From assembly GCA_034440575.1 (NCBI GenBank), contig JAOTOL010001659.1, forward strand, positions 4,185,001-4,249,000: a stretch of DNA of 64,000 nucleotides, read 5' to 3'. The position numbers and the translations under genes are program-made. Below are positions 46,580 through 58,946 of this stretch, piece by piece. The DNA is from Imbricaverruca yamaguchii (lineage: Eukaryota > Arthropoda > Thecostraca > Neoverrucidae). Positions within the stretch are counted from its first letter, which is position 1. Every line of letters begins with the position of its first letter. The notes under the pieces were generated by a model. That model made no database searches and was not told the DNA's origin. It saw only the letters and a list, made by a program, of their open reading frames with translations.

Positions 46580-47660
46580 TCGTATTTTCTCCTGGTGTTC
46601 ATTCGTATCTTTACAAATTTCCTGCACCTGCGTTGCACAAGTGTTAAACTACATCAACATTTGACGACTGTACTGGCAAAGACCACATTTGTGTCGGTTC
46701 CTTGCCAGGAGTCGTAGAATGTTCGCTATTTGACAATTGCGAGGGGCATGGTATTGCTCTCGCCGTTTATGTGATGCTTTTCTGTTCTCGACCCTCGTCG
46801 ACCAGCTGTCCTTCGCGTGCGCACCGGCAGTGATTAGTGATCAGTAGTGAATAGTGAATAGTGATTGGTGATTGGTGATTAGTACTCAGTAATCAGTGAC
46901 CGCACCGCTTGTGGTCCGCCGCGCAGCCCATGCTCCAGCTACACGTGCTCCCCAGTCTCCTCAGGGTGCCGCTCGTCATCCTCGGACCTGGTGTCGACCT
47001 CAGACCAGGTGTCAGACCTGGTGTCGGCTAGGACCAGGTGTCAGACCTGGTGTCGGCTCAGACCAGCCAATGGCCGCGCCTAAATTGGCTCTGCCCATAC
47101 GAGACCCGATCGAGACTGGGCTCGGCTAGATAGAGAGAACGCCGGGGTGGCGCCGCTGGCGATCGCCAGACCCGTGACCGGTTCCGTGGTGAACCTGGCT
47201 GATAGACGTCCTTCCCCGAGCGGATTCCACGTGGTTGTACACGTTGTGTTCCAATCGAAATAGGCCTTAATTGTTTCTTTTTCAAGGCTACAGCTTCGAT
47301 GGTTCGTTCAGAGGATACGTATCTGATTTTTTAACCCGAACTCGTCCTCTGGTGGAGACGGCAGATGGGCACGTCTCGCATTCGTTGGCGAGACACGCGA
47401 TGATTTGAAGGCGCAAGCGCGTAATTATTCGCTGCTACTTTTTAGTTCATCAGATCACCCCTTGAACTAATGAATATAATCATTGGGTTCATATCTGCAC
47501 GTAGACGAGATCGGTGGGTGCGCCCCACGAGGCCAGGTAATGTCCTCACGTCTTTCAACATCCAGTCACGTGTCACTGCCGGACAGAAAGTGTATCCGGG
47601 TACTAGCATCCTTGTCGCGGTGTATAGCGCTACAGACCTTCCGTATCTCTCTCTCTCCCT
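46580..47660. other. Unrecognised DNA with two small repeats
   Basis: 46828-46890 is a 7-bp-scale GTGATTAGT/GTGAATA repeat. 46993-47066 has two ~27-bp units containing GACCAGGTGTCAGACCTGGT, which is itself an inverted repeat. Otherwise nothing recognisable. Confidence 0.5.
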
Positions 47661-47664
47661 CTGC

Positions 47665-47820
47665 GACGAGTAGTCCTGGGGTTAGTGGCCCGTCTCGCGG
47701 TCGAAAGATTGTGCGTTCGAGTCTCGCTTGTCGCTACTCTTCTGCCGCGGCCAAATGGCGTTAGAGATCGGCAACGTTGCAGGACTCGGCGGTCGACGTG
47801 TTGTAAAGCTAATAAACAAC
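47665..47820 (+). mobile_element. tRNA-derived SINE, copy 2
   Basis: The head has degenerate A-box-like TAGTCCTGGGG and B-box-like CGTTCGAGTCT, then GTCGCTACTCTT, a GAGATCGGC-ACGTTGCA-GGACTC body and a TTGTAAAGCTAATAAACAAC tail with AATAAA. It matches the minus-strand copy at 59290-59437 block by block, which defines a family with a tRNA head and common body. Confidence 0.75.
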
Positions 47821-47821
47821 C

Positions 47822-48150
47822 ACTTCTAACTCCACCACTCGCCTTCTCTCCGCCCGCATCGCCCTTCTTCTCCTATGTGTACTCCGACTGGACGGGCGAC
47901 GCTTAATGAAATTCGCGGCGGTACCTCTGCCTCTCTGTCCTCATCCCCGTGCGTCCGACCCCTCCCACTCCGCACACTCCTCCCAAGCCTACTGCAATGA
48001 CGCGTGTATATCCGACGCGCCAGAGTTGGAACGGTTCACCTGCCGCCATGTGTGTACATTGGACGCGCCGGAGCCGGGGCAGTTTGTCTTCCGCCATGTG
48101 TGTGCATTGGACGTGCCCAAGCTGGACCGGCTCGCTTGGCGTCGGCCAGC
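47822..48150. other. GC-rich spacer with short duplication
   Basis: 48030-48130 contains two ~54-bp units sharing CGCCATGTGTGT and TTGGACG(C/T)GCC. No gene supported. Confidence 0.4.
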
Positions 48151-48950
48151 TCATATGGCGCCGCTCGGGCTGTGTGGCCCAGTTGCACGGCGGCCGGAAG
48201 TGGACGCGCGTGCCGGCCAAGGCTGTGCCGGAACCCTGGCGCGCCGACGCGGCGGTCAGCGCGCGGCCACGTCACGTGACGTGACGAGGACGCGCCGTCA
48301 CGCCGCGTGGCCGCTTTCGATTTCGTCGCCGCCGGCGGTGGCGGCGGCGAACTGTGCACCGCGTCTGCCAAGACGGGCCTCTGTTTGTCGACGCCGCCGC
48401 GGCGGCGGCGGCGGAATTACGCGGTATGGACTGTGGCGGCGACTCGAGCTGCGTTCCATCGGCGGCGGCGGCGCGGTGAAAGCGGAAACGGTGTCGGTGG
48501 CGCGCGGCGGCGGCCGCCGCCTTTTTGTCGGCGCCCGGCGGCCGGGACCGCTGCGACGCCGCCGCGGTGTCGATCGGCCCCGGCACGCTCCACTGCACGC
48601 GTGATGCTGTTACGTGGCGCCCTCCTCGATATGGTTCGCGCGTGTCTGGCGTGGCTGATACAATCTGTCCGCACACACGGGCGGCCGGCCGCGAGAGCGG
48701 GCGCCCGGCGAGCCAGCTGCCAGCTGCAGCGGCCGCCGCACGTGCGCGGCGTTCGCCGCTCGCTGTCGTTTCGCTCATGCGCGGTGTCGGTAATTGGTGG
48801 CGGCGCTAGGCGATCCCCGACTGCGAAGTCGTTCTGCCTGTCGCCGCCCAATATGACGTCTCGCACCACCCATCACTCGTGTCAAGGTATCGCACGACCA
48901 GATATCGTGGTCTCATCGCACGACAAAGGAACACGCCGACCATGACTGAA
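48150..48950. other. CpG island
   Basis: Densest CpG segment of the window, with many GGCGGC runs. GTCACGTGAC at 48271-48280 overlaps further TGACGTGAC words, giving E-box and CRE-like sites. Open frames run on both strands (48307-48945 plus; 48272-48778 minus with ATG at 48778, Ala-rich). No protein family is recognised; promoter function is plausible. Confidence 0.4.
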
Positions 48951-50285
48951 CGCTCTCCCACTGCGTGGGCGGGCGCTTGACCGCGCCGCATCTGCCACTC
49001 TTCCTCCGTCGCAGTGCTTATTTTGCGCTGTTTCCGCCGCGTGAACTACTCCCCCCTCTCTCGCAACCCCCGCTGCTGCGTGGTCTCCGCACAAGCACTG
49101 CATGTCCTCTCGCCGCCGCGTGATTTCCGCACCAACACTTCAGGGCATGGGCTGCAGACGTTGCACGGCGATTTGGCTAGCGGTTCTGGCTGTGAGGCGG
49201 AACCAATGTCGGCGCTGCTTCGCTCCGATGGCGTTGCGGATTGTATCTGACGCAAACACACCGCAGGCACGCAGGTGCCACTCGATTCGGGTTGACTGTT
49301 CAGTCACCCCAAAACAGCAGCTGTTATCGCATCAATCACTCTTAGTAAATGCGCACGAAGTGGTTATTATAGTTTCCACTCGACATTCTGCATGCGGTTG
49401 TGGTGAAATGGAGAGAGTATCTTGAGTAATGTAATGTTTTCTGTAGCTGGTAGTGCCGACAGTCACGTTAACTTGTAGCCGTTGTTGCAAGGTTCTTGTT
49501 TGCCCGGCCTCTCTGAGGATCGATGGGATGTGCTGTGTAAGATAATCATATCTGAGCCGTTTGTCCAGATGTGCACCATTGGTCCATATCTGTTAGGAGT
49601 GAAATTTCCTAAACCTCTTGTGGGGGCTGGGCACCACCATCCATGCCTTTGCTCCACTAACTTCTCGCTCTTTCAACATGAACCAAATTGGTACCTCATT
49701 TTCTCCTAGCATTGCGCCCCACCGATAAATTTGAACCTTATCCACCCATGGTATCTGTACCATTGGCACCTAATCTCCGCCGTTGATCCACGTTTGCGCC
49801 ATTGGTCCATATCTGCGCCATTGATCCAATCGGATCGGGTTGACTGGCTTGATTTAACGGAGCCAGGTCAGCCAAAACGCGCCACTACTCGCGTACGTTG
49901 CTCGGATCGACCGCTGCCTCCTTGACGTGGACGTAGACCTGGTCGGCACGACCAACCTCTTTCTCACAAGCTCCCCATGCCAATCCTTCAACCGGTCACT
50001 CTGCCATCAGTGGCCCCACTCGATGCCTCGGTCTACCATCAAGTCTGGAATTCGGTGTGCTTCCGTCTGAGGGTACAGTGTTTCCTGTCCGGGAAGCCGT
50101 CAGTCCCCCTATCCCCGCCCTCGTTGCCGTGACGGCCTTGGTTCGCAGCGTGGCCGAACCCGCTCGCGGCTGCCCCGCAGCGCCCGACCACAGACCGGCT
50201 GGCGAACGGCCGCCCGAGTGGCGGCGCTCAGTCCCGCCGCTGGAAATTCCGTCGGTTTTCTGCACCGCGGACCCGCATCCGCCCT
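48951..50285. other. Unrecognised DNA; small CCATTGGTCCATATCTG repeat
   Basis: The phrase (G/C)CACCATTGGTCCATATCTG or a variant recurs at about 49570, 49755 and 49795-49830. 50050-50290 is CpG-rich, flanking the next array. No gene supported. Confidence 0.4.
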
Positions 50286-50289
50286 GACG

Positions 50290-51010
50290 CCGACTCACAG
50301 CCGGAGACGGAGTCACACCACGGAAAACCAGCCGGCCGCCCGATGGGTGGAGACTGTGCCGTAACATAGGCGCTAGCCGGCCGGCCAGCGGACGGGGACT
50401 GCGCCTCGTCACAGAAAACTAACCTGTCGCCCAATGGATGGAGACTGCACCACAATATAGAACACTAACCGACCGCCCAGTGGATGGAGACTGTGCCGTA
50501 ACATAAGGCGCTAGCCGGCCGGCCAGCGGACGGAGACTGCACCACACCATAGGGCAACATAGAGCATTTATCGGCAGCCCAGCGAAGGGAGACTGCGCCA
50601 CGTCACAGAACACTAACTGGCCGCCCAATAGATGGAGACTGCGCCACAATATAGAGCACTAACCGACAGCCCAGTGGATGGAGACTGTGCCGTAACATAA
50701 GGCGCTAGCCGGCCGGCCAGCGGACGGAGACTGCACCACACCATAGGGCAACATAGAGCATTTATCGGCAGCCCAGCGAAGGGAGACTGCGCCACGTCAC
50801 AGAACACTAACTGGCCGCCCAATAGATGGAGACTGCACCACAACATAGAGCACTAACCGACAGCCCAGTGGATGGAGACTGCAGCACACCATAGGACACT
50901 AACTGAACGCCCGATGGATGGAGACTGCGACACACTACAGAACACTAACTGGCCGCCCGATGAATGGAGACTGCGACGTACCACAGAACACGAACCGACA
51001 ACCTCAACAG
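50290..51010. repeat. ~48-bp minisatellite with 194-bp higher-order unit
   Basis: Basic units share GGAGACTG(C/T)(G/A)CC and a GCCCAGTGGAT-like joint. Four units form a block of 194 bp duplicated almost exactly (the CTGTGCCGTAACATAAGGCG start lies at 50491 and again at 50685). The outer units are diverged. Confidence 0.95.
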
Positions 51011-51014
51011 ATAG

Positions 51015-52915
51015 TGGTACCTCACACCTCGGGTGGGTAGTGATGCCGGTTGCAGCGGGTCTCGCCACGACCGAGGCTCCTCTGGCCTGTTCAGATAGAA
51101 ATATCGCTGTACGCGGTTAGTTATGTTGTAGCAGTAGATACTGTTTCATAAAAGTACAAACATAGTTTGGTACATTAAATTTACACCGTAGACCGTGCAA
51201 TTTACTACTGACATAACCTGAAGCCAGGCCATGTGTTCCAACACACCAAATAATCTACAACTTTGCGGCTCCTCGGTAGTGAAAAATTATGCAACTTTTG
51301 CAAGAGTACGCTTTTCGCTAACCTATGATGTCCATATGTACTGCAAAGCTACATAAGACTACGCGTTTCAATCATTTGAAGGCAAGGAGCTACCGTTTGA
51401 GGCTCTGAATAACGTTCTGCGAGCTTCAAATGTGGTAAGTGATGTACAGGACGTTCCTGAACATCGTGGTTGTTGCTGAATTATGTTTGTTTGGTTCCCA
51501 AAAAGATTGTGTAAGAATGCGTGATCACCAAGTGCGTCACACACGCACTTTTCACACACACACAAACACGCATTACACACATCACTCGGTGTCTGTGCGT
51601 GACTTCAGTATCAGGCAATTCGACAACTCTAGTCATCGTGCACGGTTTTCCTGCCATTGATACCGCATGCAAATATTCTGGCTGCATCTGGCAGTAAGAA
51701 CCTTCCCTATGGTTCATCGCAGCCATAATACCACCAAATGCTAAACGTTGGCATATTTCGACCTCGAATGTTCACTACGAAAATGCTTTAAGTTGCCAGC
51801 AAAAGGCGCCTATTGAGGTGCCTGACAGAAGAGGGGAAAATATCAAGATAAATGTAGACGAATCTCAGCGTACGTCAATCATGGACGCGTTGCCTTGAGT
51901 GATAATGCAAACGCGCGCCTTCAAGCATGCGTGAAGTACTAAAGCAGTGTTTAACGAGACATAGTAGCCCAACTGTACTGCTAAAGGTAGAAACAGAAAG
52001 GATACTCCTCTCTTGGAGTGCTCTATATACTCTTTAAAAAAAATACACCCCCGGATGCCTGTGTGTCAACCGGAGCCGATGGCTAGTGCTGTCGTGAGAG
52101 CTGTCGTACGGCAAGCTACCCCCGGCAAGCAACTCTGCCGCAAACTTCTCTTGGAACACATATGAGGAACACTTCATGAAGAAAGTTTGGATGCGAATTC
52201 ATAGACGCTGAAGTTCAATGGGCATATCCGACCAGACCGAGGAAGGAAATTTGAATGCGACGCGTTGTAATAAAAAAGATATGTTTCAAAAGCGTGGCGG
52301 TTGAACCGACCAGAGCTGGGCCACTAAGATAAGTTTTCGTGCCACATGCACGATGCTGCATTCGCTCCGGCTTCGCCCCGTCTGTAGTGGTTCGCGTTCG
52401 ATTTTCAACTTTCCGAATAACCTTCAATGTTGCATTATGTTCAATTGAGAAAATACATCGTTAATTGCATATGATTTTCCAATGCATTCCAAAAAACTAA
52501 ATTGGTGTAGCGCTGTCTTGGCAAAGTATATTAATGGCGTCGGCAATTCGCAACGGTAGCTGGTCTGATGACTTGGGCAACCGACGTGAAACGGTTACCA
52601 CTGAGCTGAGTTCACTACGTTCACTGCTTTCAGAGTTTGACTGTGGTCGATTTCTAAAATGCAAGTGCATTTTGTATACATGTAGAGGAGTCAAGTGGCG
52701 GTGCGAATGAATTATATCAAATATACCGAAGGCGGAATGACAGGACGCCCTGCGTTTGCATGGATTGGCTTCGGATGACTGCGAATGCTCTTTCTTTGGT
52801 CCTTTACATAGTGGACTCAGCAGGACTGGAGCTTAATTACAAAGAGCAGCGTGTCAGCATCGGCATGATGGTGCTGCTTTTGAACCAACCCATTCGGACC
52901 GATTATTGAATAAGC
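51015..52915. other. Unrecognised single-copy DNA
   Basis: AT-leaning with a short CACA-rich stretch at about 51540-51585. No recognisable gene, RNA or mobile element. Confidence 0.45.
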
Positions 52916-52924
52916 TATTGGGAA

Positions 52925-53040
52925 ACATTTCTTCCTGCCTTCTCTAGTTCTTTTTACCTCTTTCTTCGACCCTTCACGCCTTCCTTTTCTCTCTCTTTCT
53001 CCTCCCCCTCTCATTTCTCATCCTTTCTCAATCTTTTTAT
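52925..53040. repeat. Polypyrimidine tract
   Basis: About 115 nt of C/T-rich sequence, similar in texture to 41466-41692. Confidence 0.75.
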
Positions 53041-53044
53041 ATCA

Positions 53045-54425
53045 GTTTCCTTCAAATGTATGATGTCCTGCACTCTGTTTCTCCTTCACTCTGCGTGTCC
53101 TTCGCTGTTCCCCTGACGTTGCCCCGCACCAGCCAATGCCCCCACCTGTCCGTGGCCCTAGTGGTGGTGCTTTGTTGAGGGGCAGGGGCGTGGCGAAGGT
53201 CTCCGAGGCGGAAACGACAGCTCATTGCCGTCGCTGCCAGGTGACTAACTCACCGTCCCTTACAAGTCGGGGCACCGACTACGGAAAACTGGCGCCAGCT
53301 GTCAATTACATCGTGTATCTCCTCGTATGTGTCACTGCTAATTCAGGTCGCTTTGCCATCAATATCGGATTCTGAGGTGCTTCGGTTACTGTGACATCGC
53401 CAGACGTGCTAACTACTGTGTGGCGTAAACACTTCTTCCCGAAGAACCAAGCAATGTATGGTATTTTCCACTGACTGAACGCAACCATAATGGCAAAAAT
53501 ATCCGGCTAAAAGGCGACCTGGAGCTTCCTCGGCTAACCTGAAGTGCTGTACACCGCACGGCAAACCTGAGGGCACCGCTGCCACCGCCACCTGGAATAT
53601 GGTGACCTGAGCACTTAGACGAGAGCTTGGATTGCAAGGTTGCTGCTGTATGGGCTATATATTCAGTTGGGTATTTAACATGTTGCCTTGAGTACTAACA
53701 AGTTGGTTGGAACTTTTTATCGCAAAAATGGATAATAGAAGCAGCATTTTTGTAACGATTCCCTGATGCCGTTTATTACACGAGGCTTTTCCTCTATCTC
53801 ACTGGTCAGCAAGGATGCCATGCTTGATCTACGGTGTCGATAATGTTTTCAGAGCCCGTTGCGCTGGATTTCGTTCTTTGCTCTAGTCTGATGCATGGGT
53901 CCAGTCCCCCCGACCTTATGCAAGGCTAGTGAGCCAGGCACCCATCTGTGACCCATCTTCGGTAAGAAGTGCTGACGGAGTGCAAGGAGATGAACAGGAC
54001 TGTTTCACCGTGCCCGATGCCTTTTATACTAATCATGAATTAGACTGATCAGTGTGAACACTGTTACTCTGATTACTGAAGTTGTATGATGGTAGCAAGA
54101 AAGCTGACCGAACGCTTCATGTTCAGGCAGTCTTCTTAAAGTGAGACTACCAACGAACCAACATGTACTGGATGTCTAGGATTTTGGAGGACACAAGCGA
54201 TGGAAACGTCTCTGGGAAGACATGAGTGAAGCACATGTCGCGTTTTCATCAAGCCTGCTATGACAGACGCCCGAGATATGTGGGAGAAAAGGCAATAATC
54301 AGCTTGAGAGCGTTGAGCCCAAGCCGAAAGTCTGCCATCCCAATGCAAGGGGATAGGCTTCCAGGTGGCGCTGGAGATGCGCAGCGCTTCGAATTCGAGA
54401 ATCGATTTTGTTAGTCATCTTCTTG
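53045..54425. other. Unrecognised single-copy DNA
   Basis: Nothing recognisable beyond short open frames. Confidence 0.45.
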
Positions 54426-54429
54426 ATAT

Positions 54430-54760
54430 TGTCGGGCAAGGCTTTAGACGAGTGTCGATACCCCAAGGCTTTTGACCAGTCTCGATGGCCCAAAGCTTTG
54501 GAAGAATGTCGGTGCCCCAGGGGCACATGCAGCTGCTGAGGATTTGTACCTAAGAAGCGTCGCCCACCAAGCCACTCAGTGATCTGGATCGATGCGTTCC
54601 TAAGCTCTAATAACCAGCCAACCACTCCGTGATCTGGCGTCATACAGTGGGCAGCTCTCCGTGATCTGGTGACCTTCACTGTGCAACACTTCGTGATCTG
54701 GTGACCTTCAGTGTGCAGCCTCATTGATCTGGTGGCCTTCAGCGTTCAACACTACGCGCC
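54430..54760. repeat. Two adjacent degenerate ~32-33-bp repeats
   Basis: First (54440-54525): units around GTGTCGATACCCCAAGGCTTT. Second (54555-54760): units around CCGTGATCTGGTGACCTTCA, about six copies, increasingly regular to the right. Confidence 0.75.
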
Positions 54761-54974
54761 AATGTGGTTCATCAGGCGCCGCAGCGACTATACTAATGGC
54801 TAAACCGACAACTACTGACACAGTGCGCAGTGCATCTGCGTCAGCTGCTCGAGCATCTGCAGAATGTGGTGCCGACTGTGATCCAGAGAAACACCTGCTG
54901 GTATTTCTCTTCCAAGGGCTAGTCTCCCGGAAAGGCCAATGACGGGGGCACAGTTCGTTCGCGGGCCGTCTGGT

Positions 54975-55011
54975 GCATACTGCCCTAGTCGCTGCGGCTA
55001 GGGCAGTATGC
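54975..55011. repeat. Perfect 14-bp inverted repeat
   Basis: GCATACTGCCCTAG (54975-54988) and CTAGGGCAGTATGC (54998-55011) around a 9-nt centre. No target duplication, no U-tract and no other element feature. Confidence 0.85.
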
Positions 55012-55014
55012 GTT

Positions 55015-55895
55015 CTGCCTAGTTCTGTCCTTACGGCTGTCGCCAGCCGAGTCTTGGGCCGCCGATGACCACGGAGTGCATCGACTGCGAGCAGCGGGAG
55101 GTCGCTGAGCCGCCACTGGCTAGAGAGCCGGATCGGGCGGGCATCCAGTCCTCACTCGGGCTGTGGAGCACTCTGTGAAGGTGGTGGCGGGGGCCTTCTC
55201 TTCCATCGTTGGAGAGGAGAGCCGGCACAGTTTCATTTGCGCTCGGCTGGAACACCGTCAAGCCATGAGAACAACAACAGCAAGAGGCTTCCGGCCGCTG
55301 CGTGATGACATGTGGTGGAGGTGGGAGTGCATTGGTTATGGCATGTTACAGTTTCGATGCTTTGTCGAATTAGTTCAACAGAAAAGCCAACGGTTCCCAT
55401 CGTTTTGATGACACTTTTCAACTTATTAGAAATGCCCGTGTTTGGAGGTCAGTGCACAAAGCTATGTTGTGTTATGCAATGCACAAGTTTTGCATCAGTA
55501 AGTCCTATGAAGTAAGTCCTGTATTTTTTCTTCGATTTGATGTATCTACAAATCCGAACACAAAATGTTGTCACTCGGATCCCTGGAGTCTCCGATAACA
55601 CTGATCGCAGGGTGGAGGCACCAGTTTGCTTTCGATGAAAACAAAATAATTTCATTTATACTTCGGCCTGTATTCTTTTCATTTAATTACGCCTGCAGAA
55701 CTAGAGTAGGACCTTTTTGATCTATATGACAACGCACCCTAATGCTGGCAGTCACGCCTTAAAATTTGGAACGGTATCGGGGACGCGGCATGCCAACAGT
55801 GCCACCTGGTTGATTCTTAAAGATGGCGGTACAGCGCGGGGGACAATCCGCTGTACAACAAAGCTGGGACGAGGCTGAGACTACCAGCGCTCGCA
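55015..55895. other. Unrecognised DNA
   Basis: No supported feature. Confidence 0.4.
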
Positions 55896-55899
55896 CAGA

Positions 55900-56110
55900 A
55901 CTGGCCTACAGCACAGTCCCGTCCCCTACCAGCCACAGTACGTTCCCGTCCCCTACCACCCGCAGCACTGTCCCGTCCCCTACCAGCCGCAGCACGGTCC
56001 CGTCCCCTACCAGCCACAGCACGTTCCCGTCCCCTACCAGCCACAGCACTTTCATGTCCCCAATGCCAGCCGCAGCGCCGTCTCGTCCCGTACCAGCCAC
56101 AGCACAGTCC
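55900..56110. repeat. 27-bp minisatellite, about 7 copies
   Basis: Unit AGCAC(A/G)GTCCCGTCCCCTAC plus CAGCC(A/G)C with TTCCCGT and CACC variants. Confidence 0.9.
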
Positions 56111-56140
56111 TGTCGATCGGCCCTGGAGGCGAATGTCTAA

Positions 56141-56662
56141 TGCGCTGAGCGTCATGCGTTTGGATCGGACAAGTGCCGGTGCCAGGCGCGTTCGTCCACC
56201 CCTGGCGGCGCGGTGTGGACGAACTGCGACGCCTCCGCTGGCCAGGCTGTCGACCCCGGCGCGACCGTGCTGCAGCTAGTTCCGGCCGGCTCCGGCGTCG
56301 GCGCGCCGCCAGTCCGCCTGTGTGTGAAAGTGCCGGCACCCACGCACCACCGCCGGCCGCACCAAGGACGCGCGAGCCGCTTGATTGGTCTAGTGCGGCC
56401 GGTAAATTATCCCGACTCGGAGGGCATGCTCACCGGAGCAGTGCCATTAGCGGCGCGGAATGCACCAGCCACGTGGCCGACCCCCCCCCCTCCGGAGGAA
56501 GCTGACCGGAGACGCCGGACTGGAAAGACCGAACCGGAGGCACTGGACCAGACACTGGACCAGACACTGGACCAGACACTGGACCAGACACTGGACCAGA
56601 CACTGGACGCGGGACCGGAGGAACCAAGCCAATATAAGGCACCTATAGAGGCGCTGGTCTAG
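56141..56662 (+). CDS. Open stretch over CpG island and 12-bp repeat (doubtful)
   Basis: Stop-to-stop frame of 173 codons without an early ATG. The N-terminal part reads CRCQARSSTPGGAVWTNCD then ATVLQLV, which faintly recalls a cysteine-flanked extracellular domain, but it lacks the spacing of any family I can name. It then runs through a 12-bp repeat (LDQT at 56544-56608). Another plus frame (56173-56505) and the minus strand are also open. Confidence 0.15.
   Translation, partial: CAERHAFGSDKCRCQARSSTPGGAVWTNCDASAGQAVDPGATVLQLVPAGSGVGAPPVRLCVKVPAPTHHRRPHQGRASRLIGLVRPVNYPDSEGMLTGAVPLAARNAPATWPTPPPPEEADRRRRTGKTEPEALDQTLDQTLDQTLDQTLDQTLDAGPEEPSQYKAPIEALV
56544..56608. repeat. 12-bp repeat GACCAGACACTG, about 5-6 copies
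   Basis: Near-perfect short tandem repeat at the edge of the CpG-rich segment 56160-56540. Confidence 0.95.
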
Positions 56663-56669
56663 CAATTGT

Positions 56670-58940
56670 AGGTTCCAAAATCTAGTTTGAAGCCGCATCA
56701 CCTTGGACATAAGTCATGGGCAGCGCTTTAAATACAGGGTCGTTCCGGATTTCGGTTATGAAATGTGAACACGTAAGCCCTTTTGGTGACAAAAGCTCTT
56801 CATCGAAGTGCAGCATACAAGAAAAGGGAAATTGAGTGGTAGCGATACAATAGATCTTCAGACGAGGTAGTGCATTTCATTGAGATTAGCTGTCACCCTC
56901 ACTGCGTCGTCGTTTCTTCACCCTCCGACCACAGATGGGATTATCAGACGCAAGTGTGTGCATTAGGCGCCCGACGCAATGTTAATGCGGACATCGGGGA
57001 TCTCCAGCAAGGGAAGAAAACGGGTAGGTTTTCCAGATGCGGCTAGAGAACACTGAAATATGCTCCCGCAAAAAGCGCGCCAGGATGCTCCCCAGTGTGT
57101 GTGTGTGTGTGTGTGAAGAATATAGTCACAATTAATAAGACTGCCTCAATAAAATATAATGCGAAGTGTATTTATGAATGTTAACTTGCCTTCAGACGTC
57201 AATTGCATTGCCACTTACAGTGATATATTGCGCATATTGTTAGTTTGCGTATCGACTTCTGGAACAATTTTTCACAATATACGGCGGGCCGCCCGCGGCA
57301 CGCAGCCCGTCCCCGACCGCCCGCCATTCATAATATGGCGGGGTGCGGAAGCACAATCATGAATGCTAATGGGCTCCAACGCCAAAATTACAGGCAGATT
57401 TGTAATATTTGTAATGATAGGCGACGTGTCTGGCATGAGTTCCTCCACCATTGGAGTTGACGCAGACATATTTTCTCGATATTGTTTAAGAACATTATGC
57501 TTATGGAGTTGCATGGAAAGAATAGATCTACAACCGTGAATTTCTCCTGCACCATTTTAGCGTTGCGCAGCCGATGTTGCTTAGTATTGTTGGAGGGTGG
57601 AACCTTACTGTTGTGTCGTGCCACCGCTCGGCGGCCCTACGGATCATTTATGCAGCAACCGTCGACGCTTGACGTGCATCGAGCCATGCTAGAATCTCGA
57701 TTATGCCGGAAACCTTCACGTCAAAAAGTTAAGAAATGGCGGGATCAAATATCTATCAACGTAGTCGAGTATAGCATCAGGAGGCAACTGATTTGTGTGT
57801 TTATTTGAGAACATTGGAGATTAATTCGGTTAGGTAGAACATCTGGTATACCATCTAATGAATACAAGGTGATAATTTGGGGCACAATTCTGGAATTTAG
57901 TCAAAGGGTGGCAGGGTTAAACCTTAATGGAAATTATTCAAGATGATATAAAAATATAGTATGATCGATTTGTGTTTAGTTAAATACATTACAAATTGTT
58001 AGCACATCACGCAAGATGCGTGACCATTTTATATTACAACATTTTGAGTGGGCAATTCCTCACGTTTCACTTTAAGGGCAAAGTGACAGAATCAAATGAT
58101 TTGATAATAAAACTGCACATCATAAGAAGTTTGTTTCAACGCTGTTTATATTTGACCATTGTAAATTACTTGCACATCCCCTAGAAACTAAAATATAGCC
58201 TTAATTACAGCAAGCCCACTCTGGTGGTGCTCCTTCACAAAGCCACCACCAGAACGGCGCCACCGGTATTATGTCCGCTCATGACGCGTGACGGATTAGC
58301 TCATTATATGGGAGCAATGCTCCACACAATCCGTGCGTCAGTGATCTGGAAGTCAGCATAACATGATTACTATGTGACGAATCGTTGTTTATTCAACATT
58401 GTCTCTCCACTCATTGACAATAATTGTCGAACTGCAGCCGTATAGTGGTGCTCTCGAGTAGTCGTCCAGTTCGCAGTCAAGCTTAGTCTCGTAAATCACA
58501 ACTCCAGCTCCACAAACCGCCATTCACACAACGCAGGAGATTAACGCCGCTGCGACCCATTCCACCAAACCGGTACGCAGCAACGCTCTAATGAGCTGTT
58601 ATTACCGGGAATAACGATATTACAGCCATGGATCAACCAAAGCGAAACTGACAACATTTTGGGACCAACAGTCGCACGTCATGTCGACATACCATTCATA
58701 TGCTTAACCTGAAGTTGCAAATAACCTATCAATTTCATATCGGTGTGTGCACCCGTCCCTATGCAAGGTAACCAGACACTCCCGACATCTATCCAGAACA
58801 CTTGAAGCCCTGCTTCGAAATGTGTCGCGAGGTGGCACGCTAATCAGTGAGATCACAGCCATGAATCGGCCATCATCGTACCTGTTCATTCCGATCAAGC
58901 CTAGGCGCTTCGCGTCAGTTCATGTCATTATGCGCATGGA
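56670..58940. other. Unrecognised AT-rich DNA
   Basis: Contains (GT)n at about 57094-57114, a 9-bp inverted repeat CTGGTGGTG/CACCACCAG near 58221-58254 and only short open frames. No gene supported. Confidence 0.45.
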
Positions 58941-58946
58941 CTGGGA

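Noticed and set aside
56213..56662. Leucine-rich-repeat N-terminal cap (CxC then WTNCD)
   Set aside because: The spacing of cysteines and the absence of following LxxLxLxxN repeats do not fit.
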